DNA of 7,464 nucleotides from CAYMLQ01 sp964390795 (lineage in GTDB: Bacteria; Verrucomicrobiota; Kiritimatiellia; RFP12; UBA1067), in contig CAYMLQ010000305.1 in the NCBI GenBank assembly GCA_964390795.1, positions 1 to 7,464 of the forward strand, read 5' to 3'. The translations under genes and the position numbers were made by a program. This document shows positions 1 through 6,530 of this stretch, piece after piece (position 1 is the stretch's first letter; each line of letters opens with the position of its first letter). The notes under the pieces were generated by a model, which had not been told where the DNA came from, ran no database searches, and was given only the letters and a program-made list of their open reading frames with translations.

Positions 1-693
1 TCGCAGCTGCCGATCGGCTACTGGATGCACCGCGGCTGCGTGCCCTTTGTGCGGCCCGACCAGTTCGCGTCGCACTACTGGCCGACGGTCAAGCCGCTGA
101 TCGAAGAGCTGTGGCGCAACGGCCACCAGACCATGTTTTACGCCGAGGGCAACTGGGACGCGCATCTCGACGCGTTCCGCGAACTGCCGGACCGCAGCAT
201 CGTCTACCACATTGACCGGGGCACCCCGCTGCTGACCCACCGCAAGCTGCACGACAAGTTCGCGCTGAGCGGCGGCGTCAACAACGTGACGCTGGCGATC
301 GGCACGCCCGCGCAGGTGCGCCAAGAGGTGAAGACGCTGATCGAGACGGTGGGCAAAGAAGGCGGCTACATCATGGACGCCAGCGCGATCATGCAGAACG
401 ACACCACGCCCGAGAACATGCGGGCGCTGGTCGAGGCGACGCGCGAGTTCGGCTGCTACGATGCGCCCGATGTTTTGCCCGAGCCGCTGCGCGTCGCCCC
501 TGATACGATTTTGAAAACGCCCGGTTTCCGGGCTAAGAGCGGGCACCAGCCGGGCGTGTGCGTCTCGTGGGAAGAACACAAGGCTGAATTGGCGGGGCCG
601 ATTCAGGGCAGCGAGGATCTGGCGCAGCGCGTGTGGCAGGCAGCAGATGCCAGCGGCGCGATGTTCGTCTGGCAGATGCTGCTCTCGTTTTAG
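1..693 (+). CDS. URO-D (uroporphyrinogen decarboxylase) superfamily protein, 5'-truncated by window edge
   Basis: The frame is open from base 1, so the internal ATG at 25 is not the true start. 230 residues and the stop are visible, and roughly the first 150-200 residues of a normal family member lie outside. The visible part has C-terminal URO-D barrel signatures (fragment numbering): GGVNN at about 91-95, GTPAQVRQEVK at about 101-111, GGYIMDAS at about 121-128 and TPENMRAL at about 136-143. Known family members include heme-pathway decarboxylases and corrinoid/CoM methyltransferases of the MtaA/MtbA type; I infer the methyltransferase-like branch rather than true HemE, but this is not proven. 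It is probably cytoplasmic. Oddity: the fold normally ends near the EFGCY segment (about 148-152), yet some 78 further residues follow, rich in Pro early and ending in an amphipathic stretch, so the protein carries a C-terminal extension. It converges on the YqjE-like gene across a 47-bp gap. Confidence 0.85.
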   Translation, partial: SQLPIGYWMHRGCVPFVRPDQFASHYWPTVKPLIEELWRNGHQTMFYAEGNWDAHLDAFRELPDRSIVYHIDRGTPLLTHRKLHDKFALSGGVNNVTLAIGTPAQVRQEVKTLIETVGKEGGYIMDASAIMQNDTTPENMRALVEATREFGCYDAPDVLPEPLRVAPDTILKTPGFRAKSGHQPGVCVSWEEHKAELAGPIQGSEDLAQRVWQAADASGAMFVWQMLLSF

Positions 694-740
694 CGAGTCA
701 TTCCATCCCTCAGGCGTCCACGGGATCTGTTATCCGTCGG

Positions 741-1136
741 TCACTCCGAAACGGACGGGCGGGTCGCATCTTCCAGCATCTTCGTGGCGCCTGACTTCTC
801 CATCCACGTTCGCTCATCTGCGGCCGCCCGGAGCGCAAGTACGCCCGCGACCGCGTATGCCAGCCCCAAAAGCATGCATAAGGCAGCCTTCACTTTCACG
901 CTGCCAGGCAGCAGGAAGAAAAGTCCCGCATGAAAGAGCATCGCTCCCAGTAAGATGAGGCCGACCACGAGTCCCATGAGCACGATCCCGATCAACGACT
1001 GCCTGGCCAGTCGTACGCCGTGGATATAGGATTTCGTGGCCTCGACATTGAGCAGATGAACAGACAGATGCCGGTAGTTAACCAGCAACTTGACTGCAAT
1101 CGCCGACACGATTCCCTTGAGCAGGTACTTGAGCAT
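741..1136 (-). CDS. YqjE-like (DUF1469 / holin superfamily III-like) small inner-membrane protein
   Basis: 131 residues from the ATG at 1136. An in-frame TTG at 1151 would add five residues but has no Shine-Dalgarno sequence, whereas the ATG is preceded by GGCGGACGGG three bases upstream, so I chose the ATG. An amphipathic N-terminal segment (about 1-45) is followed by two hydrophobic helices, about 47-77 (rich in Leu, Gly, Val) and about 83-104, then a charged tail. This is the layout of the YqjE/DUF1469 family, whose function is poorly defined. The assignment rests as much on gene order as on sequence: it lies 21 bp downstream of a YqjD-like gene, as yqjD-yqjE are arranged in enterobacteria. 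No third gene (yqjK-like) follows; the next gene is convergent. Other two-helix membrane families remain possible. Confidence 0.65.
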   Translation of the reverse strand: MLKYLLKGIVSAIAVKLLVNYRHLSVHLLNVEATKSYIHGVRLARQSLIGIVLMGLVVGLILLGAMLFHAGLFFLLPGSVKVKAALCMLLGLAYAVAGVLALRAAADERTWMEKSGATKMLEDATRPSVSE

Positions 1137-1157
1137 AAGCCCGTCCGCCAAATGAAG

Positions 1158-1505
1158 TTACTTGTGGTTACGTGCGAGTATGTAGCCGAGCAGCAAGCTG
1201 ACGACCGCTGCTCCGCCGATGACGGGCCACGGATGGCTGTGGACTTTCTTGTCCACCTCGTCGGCGAGTTCCTTCGTCTTTTCAACGCCCACCTCTTTGG
1301 CGCGGGCGGCCGCCTCGGTCGCCTGCCGCTTGGCGTCGGCCAGCGACTTGACGAGGCTGCTTTCCGTCTCCAAGAAGACGTCTTTCAGATGCGTGTACTT
1401 GTCGGCCATGACGTTTTTCAGCTCGTCCTTCTTCTGCGTGGCCGCCTCTTCAAGAATCTTCAGAGCTTCCTCAATGGTCACCTGGTTTGTGCGTGCGTTT
1501 TCCAT
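1158..1505 (-). CDS. YqjD/ElaB-like (DUF883) C-tail-anchored membrane protein
   Basis: 115 residues. The ATG at 1505 is preceded by a purine-rich AAGAAGGG about five bases upstream. Residues about 10-88 are highly charged, Ala/Glu/Lys-rich and predicted helical or coiled coil (EEALKILEEAATQKK, then TEAAARAKEVGVEKTKELADE). A single membrane segment follows at about 94-111 with small-residue spacing (IGGAA, LLLGY), preceded by HSHPWP and ending in ARNHK. A soluble helix, then PW, a glycine-containing transmembrane helix and a basic tail is the hallmark of DUF883 proteins such as E. coli YqjD, ElaB and YgaM. E. coli YqjD is reported to anchor ribosomes to the inner membrane in stationary phase; transferring that role here is inference. 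It is the first gene of a two-gene operon and diverges from the glycosidase gene. Confidence 0.82.
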   Translation of the reverse strand: MENARTNQVTIEEALKILEEAATQKKDELKNVMADKYTHLKDVFLETESSLVKSLADAKRQATEAAARAKEVGVEKTKELADEVDKKVHSHPWPVIGGAAVVSLLLGYILARNHK

Positions 1506-1629
1506 AATACCCTTCTTTCCGTTTTTGCGTCTCGAACAGACGCCGACTTCTGTTTGAACGAGCCCAATGATAGGCCATGGGGAGGGTCTTAGATATGGGG
1601 TGTAATCCTACTGCGGTCGGTGAAGAGCG
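1506..1629. other. Divergent intergenic spacer between yqjD-like and glycosidase genes
   Basis: These 124 bp must hold the promoters of both divergent units. I looked for sigma70-type -35/-10 pairs on both strands and found none with both acceptable hexamers and spacing; TATCAT on the minus strand and TTGAAC on the plus strand are isolated hexamers only. The one clear structure is the hairpin annotated separately. The glycosidase start has a weak purine-rich GGTGAAGAG ending a few bases before its ATG. Confidence 0.5.
1527..1543. repeat. Perfect 6-bp inverted repeat (hairpin/possible operator)
   Basis: GCGTCT and AGACGC flank a five-base loop (CGAAC). On the minus strand it falls in the presumed 5' leader of the yqjD-like gene, about 20 bases before its start codon. 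It lacks a T-run on the 3' side of either strand's transcript in the right polarity (the T-run precedes it on the plus strand), so it is not an intrinsic terminator. It may be a protein-binding site or a leader hairpin, or it may be chance. Confidence 0.35.
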
Positions 1630-4600
1630 ATGGAAACGGAGTCGGCGAATTGCTATAGTGAAAATGTGAAAGCGAAGTCTCTCAAAAATAGGGTCAAGCG
1701 AGTCTCTGGGTATACTGTGCCTTTGATACTCCTTGGACTGAGCGCCTTGGCCGCGCCGGTTGCGGTCACTGAGTGGCCCGAGCGGAAGTTGCGCGGGTAT
1801 GGCGAGGTGTCGGCGGTGGAGACCACGGCCGCTGCGTTCTCGCGCCTGGAGATCCGGTGCGAAAGCGCGGAGAAGGCGGGGATCGTCCACGCCAAGTTCG
1901 TGAGCGACCTTCACGCGCTGGGCGGCGTCAGCGATGCGACGCTGCCGGTCGGCGGCGTGGCCGTGCCGGTCATCGCGGTTCCGGAGCAGGGGGTGATCTC
2001 GGGGTTCCGCAGCGGCAAGGTCGTTTACATTATTTCCAGTGCCACGCAGGCCGGGTGGCTGGAAGGGGCGACGGCGCTGAAGCGCACCTTGGCCGGAGCC
2101 GAGCTGACGCCGCAAGGCAAGGTGCCGATGTATCTGAATGCGTGGGATCAGCACGGCTTCCGCTTCTATTATCGTCCCTGGGAGACGCCCGGCAAGGATG
2201 TCAAGTGGGCGGACTACGCTGTGCTGGGCGAATTCGATTTCGCGAAGCGGGAAAACGGCCGGGGATTTGTCTTCTGGGCGGAGACGGCCAACGTCGATCA
2301 CGCGGTGGGGCTCGACAATGACCTATGGTGGGATTGGGCGGCGCGTGCCGCCGCCCGGCGCGACCTCCCGGTCGTCATCAACACGATGAATGTCGAGCCG
2401 ACGTGGCTGCTCAACGGTAACCGCGACGAAGGCATGGCGCTCATGCCGCAGTTCTGCGGTTCGTACCACAGCGTCGCGAGTCCATCCAGCGCAGGCATGC
2501 GCAGCCTCTCGTGGTGCGCGGGCGAGGCCAAGGACGCGCAGCTCGGCCCCGTCCGCCGCATCGTCGAGCGATATGCGGCGAAGCCCAGCACGCTGGAGTA
2601 TCTGGAGCCGCACGGCGAGCTGCGGCACGGCGACTATGACATCTTTCTCGAATACGGCCCGACGGCCGACGCCAGCTTCCGCGCGTTCCTGCAGGAAAAG
2701 TACGGTCGTGTTTCGCGCGTGGCGCAGCGCTGGAATCAGAAGGGCGCGTTGAAAAGCTGGGACGACATCCGCGTGCCGGACTTGGCGACGTTCCTCGGCT
2801 ACGGAGCTGACGCGCTCGATCTGACCGGAGCGTGGCGGCTCGGCTATGAGCCGCAACCCGGCACGCCTGCCGAGTGGTCGGGCGCCGCCTTCAACGATGC
2901 GGCGTGGCCGGTGGTGCAGGCGCCCGGCAACGACCGCATGATGTTTCTGGAGAAGAAGCCTGCTGTCTTCCGCCGTTCGTTCGACGTTCCCGAGGCATGG
3001 ACGAGTGGAGGCGGCAAGGTCTGGCTCTACGTGTGGGATCTTAATTCCGGCGAACACCTCAAGGAACACGTCATCGCGTCACTGAACGGCGCCGTGATCG
3101 GCGACGACCTCACGCGCCACGCCACGTCGCACTGGGGCGCGTTTGAGGCGGGCGGAGTCCTGCGCTCGGGCACCAACACCGTCGCGATCCGGGTGCCGCA
3201 AGGGTTCTTGGGGTATCACGTCTATCTTTCGAAGCACGCGCCCAAGCAGTATCCCGACCTGCCGGAAGGCGAGGCCGCCCGCTGGGTCGATTTCGCGGAC
3301 TGGCGGCAGGCCTCGCGGATCGCCGCCGCCCGGCGCGGCATCGAGGCGATCCGCTCGGCCGATCCTGACCGCTCGATCATCTGCATGGCACCTGACTCCA
3401 GCGTCGCGGGCGTGAAAAAACTCTGCGAGCAGTATGGGGCGCACTTCCACAACACCGGCCACATGGGCGCGTTCTGGAACGAGTTTCTGCCGATGCTGAT
3501 GCGCGGCGCGGATCTGCCGTTCTCGCTGGAGCCCGGCGGCCCGGCAGACACGCTGGCTGGCTTCAAGCGCATGATGGGCTTCTATTTCACCGAGGGCATC
3601 CAGGCGCTCCACTACTTCATCCACGTCGGCAACATCTACTGGCCTGCGGATATCCGCGCCCACTTCGAGCACATCAGGCCGCTCATCGACACCGTGGGCA
3701 AAGTCCATCCGCCCAAAGCCGAGATTGCGATGCTCTTCAGTGACCGCATCGACAATCTGACGGGCTTCCCGTGGGGACAGAATCCCGACGTGAACCTCGC
3801 GTCCGGCTATTTCTCGTGGCCGCTCAACAGCGAGTTCACGGGCGAGTACGACTTCGACGGCGTGACCGACCTCGATTTCGCCGACGGCACCGCCGATCCC
3901 TACCGGCTTATCATCGGCGCGAACACGTCGGTAATGGATGAGAGCCTCGTGAAGGATGTCGAGGCGTGGGTTCGCAAGGGCGGCATCTTCGTGGCGTTTG
4001 TCCAGACGGGCCGCCACACATCGGAACAGAAGGACGCATGGCCGATCTCGCGCCTCTCCGGCTACGAGGTGACGGGCATCAGCCGAACCCAGTACACGCC
4101 GACCGAGCCGAACGAAGTGGCCGACTGGTGGCGGTTCTCCTTCGTGCCCGGCCAGACCGTTTTCACGGCCGACGAGTGGGACCTCAAGAACGTCTCGGCC
4201 AACGGGCTGAAGCTCCAATCCGCTGCGCCCGACTGCCAGGATCTGGCTCGCTGGGAGGACGGCTCGACCGCGATCGGCCTGCGTCCGCTCGGTAAGGGCT
4301 ATGTGGTCCACATGGGCCTCAAGTTCTGCCGTCAGCCGCTCTGGCACGGCTGGCCGGATCGCACGGAGAAGCTCTTCCGGCAGCTCTTCGTGTGGGCCGG
4401 AATGCAGCGCGTGCCCGCCGTGGCCGAGGGCGTGAAATTCCGCCATTATGTCAGCAACAACGGGCTGTTCGACACGTGGACGCTCTGGAACGAGAAACCC
4501 GACAAGGCGTTGGAGACGAGCCTCGTGTTCCGGGACGGACTGAACCCCGCCTTCTGCCGCGAGGTCGGGTCGGACGCCGCCGTCGAACTGACTGCCGGCT

Positions 4601-5583
4601 CGGACGGACTACCCGCCGTTCGCGGCATCCGGCTGGAACCGTTAGAGACCAAGATCTTCGTGACGCCGAAAGGGCGGATCGCGTCTGCGCCGGCCGGCTG
4701 GTTCGCGCTGCAGCGCAACTGGTGGCGCGGCGCGAAAGAAGTCGAGGGTGCGGCAGCGCCTGTGGTGGGCGGTCGGTCCGCGACGGCTGCCACGGGCGAG
4801 CAGGCGGCGATAGAGCTCACGGAGGGATGGCGGTACAAGGTGTTGGATGAGGCCGCTGCGGATGATCCTGCGCCGCTGGCCGCGGCCGGCGCGGACGACG
4901 CCGCGTGGCCCGTGCGCCGGCTCGACTGCTGGGCCGTGCCGGAAGAGCTGCCCTCGCGCCGCGTCCTGTTCCGCAAGACCTTTCAGGTTCCCGCGTCATG
5001 GCGGCAGGGCGAGGTGGCGCTGTGGCTCAAGGCGTGGTTCTCGTGGACGACGTCGGGGAAAGCCCGCTATTGGCTCGACGGGCGAGAGGTGACGCCGGGC
5101 GACGGCCGGGACGGACTCAACCTGGCGTCAGGGCTCTACGCGGGCAGCACGCACACGCTCGCGGTGGAAATTCGGGGCGAGGGGCAGGTCTGCGGCGTGC
5201 GCGGCAACACGTGGCTCGCGTTCACCCGCCGACCCGAGCGCGTGCTCGAGCTGGCCGGCGCGTGGACGCCCTCGAAAGATTATCTAGTAACTGAACCGGC
5301 GGTTCAGCTTCCTGGCCCCTTTAGCGCCAAGCTGCTCTCGCGCAGGATTGATCTGCCTGCCGATCTCGCTGGTAAGCAAGTCTATCTGCGCCTGCGGACC
5401 AGTCACGGTATCACCGGCTGTCTTGTGAACGGGCGCTATGTCCGCCGCCATCATCACGCGCTGGGCGAGACGACCTTCCTCAACATCACCCCGTGGCTCA
5501 ACCCTGGCCAGCAGAACGGCGTCGAGATCATCGCGGGTGGCGGCAAGGCCGAGATCAAGGAAGCGGCGCTGTGGGTGTACTGA
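1630..5583 (+). CDS. Exported GH42-like (clan GH-A) modular glycoside hydrolase with barrel-inserted beta-sandwich domain
   Basis: 1317 residues. The signal peptide spans residues 1 to about 42-45: a basic n-region (K14-R24), hydrophobic YTVPLILLGLSALAA and an Ala-rich cleavage region. After an N-terminal domain (about 48-155), a GH42-type barrel starts near 165 (GEFDF near 205; EPTWL with W259, as in GH42 APPAWL). RAFLQEKYG (351-359) plus WDDIRVPD matches the GH42 FRxWLxxRYG region. The gapless match puts the acid/base at E330 (HGE, not the usual NE); E341 is an alternative. Residues about 396-540 form a GH2-like jelly roll inserted in the barrel. The barrel resumes at WVDFADW (552-558), with likely nucleophile E634 (FSLEPGG). 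About 697-925 is a GH42 trimerisation-like domain, about 930-1010 a small beta domain, and about 1061-1200 and 1205-1317 two further beta-sandwiches. The GH42 zinc cysteine cluster is absent. ATG 1630 is preferred; the GTG at 1666 would give a shorter signal peptide but has no ribosome binding site. Substrate is unknown; a beta-galactosidase-type activity is only the family default. Confidence 0.8.
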   Translation: METESANCYSENVKAKSLKNRVKRVSGYTVPLILLGLSALAAPVAVTEWPERKLRGYGEVSAVETTAAAFSRLEIRCESAEKAGIVHAKFVSDLHALGGVSDATLPVGGVAVPVIAVPEQGVISGFRSGKVVYIISSATQAGWLEGATALKRTLAGAELTPQGKVPMYLNAWDQHGFRFYYRPWETPGKDVKWADYAVLGEFDFAKRENGRGFVFWAETANVDHAVGLDNDLWWDWAARAAARRDLPVVINTMNVEPTWLLNGNRDEGMALMPQFCGSYHSVASPSSAGMRSLSWCAGEAKDAQLGPVRRIVERYAAKPSTLEYLEPHGELRHGDYDIFLEYGPTADASFRAFLQEKYGRVSRVAQRWNQKGALKSWDDIRVPDLATFLGYGADALDLTGAWRLGYEPQPGTPAEWSGAAFNDAAWPVVQAPGNDRMMFLEKKPAVFRRSFDVPEAWTSGGGKVWLYVWDLNSGEHLKEHVIASLNGAVIGDDLTRHATSHWGAFEAGGVLRSGTNTVAIRVPQGFLGYHVYLSKHAPKQYPDLPEGEAARWVDFADWRQASRIAAARRGIEAIRSADPDRSIICMAPDSSVAGVKKLCEQYGAHFHNTGHMGAFWNEFLPMLMRGADLPFSLEPGGPADTLAGFKRMMGFYFTEGIQALHYFIHVGNIYWPADIRAHFEHIRPLIDTVGKVHPPKAEIAMLFSDRIDNLTGFPWGQNPDVNLASGYFSWPLNSEFTGEYDFDGVTDLDFADGTADPYRLIIGANTSVMDESLVKDVEAWVRKGGIFVAFVQTGRHTSEQKDAWPISRLSGYEVTGISRTQYTPTEPNEVADWWRFSFVPGQTVFTADEWDLKNVSANGLKLQSAAPDCQDLARWEDGSTAIGLRPLGKGYVVHMGLKFCRQPLWHGWPDRTEKLFRQLFVWAGMQRVPAVAEGVKFRHYVSNNGLFDTWTLWNEKPDKALETSLVFRDGLNPAFCREVGSDAAVELTAGSDGLPAVRGIRLEPLETKIFVTPKGRIASAPAGWFALQRNWWRGAKEVEGAAAPVVGGRSATAATGEQAAIELTEGWRYKVLDEAAADDPAPLAAAGADDAAWPVRRLDCWAVPEELPSRRVLFRKTFQVPASWRQGEVALWLKAWFSWTTSGKARYWLDGREVTPGDGRDGLNLASGLYAGSTHTLAVEIRGEGQVCGVRGNTWLAFTRRPERVLELAGAWTPSKDYLVTEPAVQLPGPFSAKLLSRRIDLPADLAGKQVYLRLRTSHGITGCLVNGRYVRRHHHALGETTFLNITPWLNPGQQNGVEIIAGGGKAEIKEAALWVY

Positions 5584-5590
5584 GGATCCG

Positions 5591-5641
5591 GTCAGTGACG
5601 GGGGGACGCGAGCCTGGTGCGTGTCGGGCGCGTAGGCACGG
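5591..5641 (+). repeat. Dispersed repeat, copy A (~52-bp family)
   Basis: This segment aligns with 6479-6530 in the same orientation at about 75% identity by hand. Shared blocks are AGTGAC, GGGG, ACGCGAG, TCTG/CCTG, TGCG, GGCG and a terminal AGG-A-CGG. Similarity may extend a few bases left, to the glycosidase stop codon. The copy lies directly between that stop and an orphan coding remnant. It contains no ORF of its own. Unlike copy B it is not followed by the nested palindrome. Confidence 0.6.
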
Positions 5642-5813
5642 CAGTGACGACACCCTGACGGTCTGGCTGAACGGCGAGAAGCTGCTGTCGAAGAATGTGG
5701 CGCGCGCCTGCGTGTTGGGCTCTGAGCGACTCAGGCTCTGGCTGGACTGCAACTCCGATTTCTACGGAACTTACGAGAACAACGAGTCATTTTTTGCTCT
5801 TGTTGGTCCGTAA
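5640..5813 (+). pseudogene. Orphan C-terminal beta-sandwich domain remnant
   Basis: The frame ending at the TAA at 5811-5813 reads SDDTLTVWLNGEKLLSKNVA, then SERLRLWLD, then NESFFALVGP. The DD-xx-VWLNG motif followed by a turn and a Leu-rich strand is typical of C-terminal galactose-binding-like or PA14-like modules of secreted PVC-group hydrolases. There is no start codon with a ribosome binding site. Upstream in the same frame the translation is an out-of-frame shadow of the glycosidase and of repeat copy A. I therefore read it as the 3' end of a gene whose 5' part is gone. The expected Gly-Trp-Asn / Lys-Val strand after the Leu-rich segment is degenerate (LDCNSDFYGTYENNE), consistent with decay. 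It is convergent with the next gene, 17 bp away. Alternative: a displaced end of a neighbouring secreted hydrolase. Confidence 0.6.
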
Positions 5814-5830
5814 TGCACGAAGGGTGTCGA

Positions 5831-6391
5831 TCACAGGTCATCCCCGCGGAAATCGATCGTGAGCACGCCGAAGACAAGGTCGAAAACTTCTGCGGGGTCA
5901 ACGCCGGCTTCGGCGCCCACGAGAATCGCCTGAACGCCAGCGCCGATCTCCGTGACGGCATAGTACGGATCAGAGGCGTAGGAGGTGACGGTGGCGTCGG
6001 CCACGCTGGCGGCCAGGCCGCTGCGGGATTCTAGGCCGGCCAGCCGCGGAAGCTGCGGTTCTTGCCGGGGGCCTGGCAGGCCGAGATAGACCGATGCGTA
6101 GGAGCCGAGAAAGAGATCCGTCAGTTTTGTGACACGGAATCCGATGGCGATGCCTGGGCCGAGCCGTACCCGCGCACGCACGATATCGAGCACGTCGAAA
6201 ACCCGGTTGGGCAGATAGAGTAGCAAGGTGTGGCCAAACCCTTGGCGCGCCGTCGGGGGCGCCGCCGGAGCAACGGTAGCCGGGGGCTTTTGCGCGGGGA
6301 CGGCAGGCGCCGCCTGCGCCAGCGTCTCGGCGGCTAACGACACGCGGAGCAACGTTACGACGATCAGACCAGCGTAGAAGACGGACTTCAT
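5831..6391 (-). CDS. Small secreted protein of unrecognised conserved family (intact paralogue)
   Basis: 186 residues from the ATG at 6391, which has a near-perfect AAGGAGG five bases upstream. The signal peptide covers residues 1 to about 20 (MKS, then hydrophobic YAGLIVVTLL, cleavage near SLA-AE). A Pro/Ala-rich linker follows at about 26-48, typical of a tether, then a compact domain at 50-186. Within the domain are a conserved-looking LPNRVFDVLDIVR segment (60-72), a beta-rich RVRLGPGIAIGFRV (74-87), and a C-terminal GVDPAEVFDLVFG (163-175) followed by ITIDFRGDDL-like acidic end. No catalytic motif, lipobox or Cys pair is visible. Strong similarity to the remnant at 6612-6943 shows the C-terminal block is conserved and was under selection. 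The location is probably periplasmic or outer-membrane associated. I do not assign a function. A promoter lies at 6422-6449. Confidence 0.8.
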   Translation of the reverse strand: MKSVFYAGLIVVTLLRVSLAAETLAQAAPAVPAQKPPATVAPAAPPTARQGFGHTLLLYLPNRVFDVLDIVRARVRLGPGIAIGFRVTKLTDLFLGSYASVYLGLPGPRQEPQLPRLAGLESRSGLAASVADATVTSYASDPYYAVTEIGAGVQAILVGAEAGVDPAEVFDLVFGVLTIDFRGDDL

Positions 6392-6396
6392 GCAAA

Positions 6397-6403
6397 CCTC
6401 CTT
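6397..6403 (-). promoter_or_regulatory. Ribosome binding site of the 186-aa secreted protein
   Basis: AAGGAGG on the minus strand, five bases before the ATG at 6391. It is a full anti-Shine-Dalgarno match and fixes the start codon. Confidence 0.85.
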
Positions 6404-6421
6404 GTATCAACCTTTGAGCCT

Positions 6422-6449
6422 AGTTTACACACATCGGGCGAAAAAGCAA
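6422..6449 (-). promoter_or_regulatory. Candidate sigma70-type promoter for the 186-aa secreted protein
   Basis: Minus strand: -35 TTGCTT (6444-6449), 16-bp spacer, -10 TAAACT (6422-6427). Each hexamer is imperfect (3/6 and 4/6). Placement about 30 bp upstream of the ribosome binding site is appropriate, and the paralogous remnant has a promoter with the same 16-bp spacing at a similar distance. Confidence 0.4.
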
Positions 6450-6478
6450 GGGGCGGAATGCGTGGACAACGGTAATCG

Positions 6479-6530
6479 GCAAGTGACCGGGGTACGCGAG
6501 TCTGATGCGCGTTTGGCGTCGAAGGAACGG
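6479..6530 (+). repeat. Dispersed repeat, copy B (~52-bp family)
   Basis: This is the second, diverged copy of the segment at 5591-5641, in the same orientation and about 75% identical with one single-base gap. It abuts and slightly overlaps the nested palindrome at 6529-6578, so the two may form one composite ~100-bp element. It lies between the intact secreted-protein gene and its deleted paralogue, outside coding sequence. Confidence 0.6.

Noticed and set aside
720..737. Terminator between the convergent URO-D and YqjE-like genes
   Set aside because: The stem is only six pairs with a bulge and there is no T-run on either side.
1134..1151. TTG at 1151 as the start of the YqjE-like gene
   Set aside because: No Shine-Dalgarno sequence precedes it, while the ATG at 1136 has a purine-rich site and begins with a typical MLKYLLKG.
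1020..1592. 190-residue plus-strand frame
   Set aside because: It is a shadow of the YqjE/YqjD-like genes, which have convincing membrane topology and start signals on the opposite strand.
1666..1668. GTG as the glycosidase start
   Set aside because: It would give a neater signal peptide, but there is no upstream ribosome binding site. The ATG at 1630 has a weak one. It cannot be fully excluded.
1471..2301. 276-residue minus-strand frame across the divergent spacer
   Set aside because: It overlaps both the yqjD-like start and the glycosidase signal peptide region, has no ribosome binding site, and has Arg/Pro-rich shadow composition.
3079..4446. 455-residue open frame on the minus strand
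   Set aside because: It is fully antisense to the glycosidase, whose frame has clear domain motifs. Composition is typical of a GC-rich third-position shadow and it has no recognisable domain.
5493..5639. 5' part of a 106-residue gene overlapping the glycosidase end
   Set aside because: This portion translates the glycosidase in another frame plus repeat copy A. Only the part from about 5640 has protein-like character.
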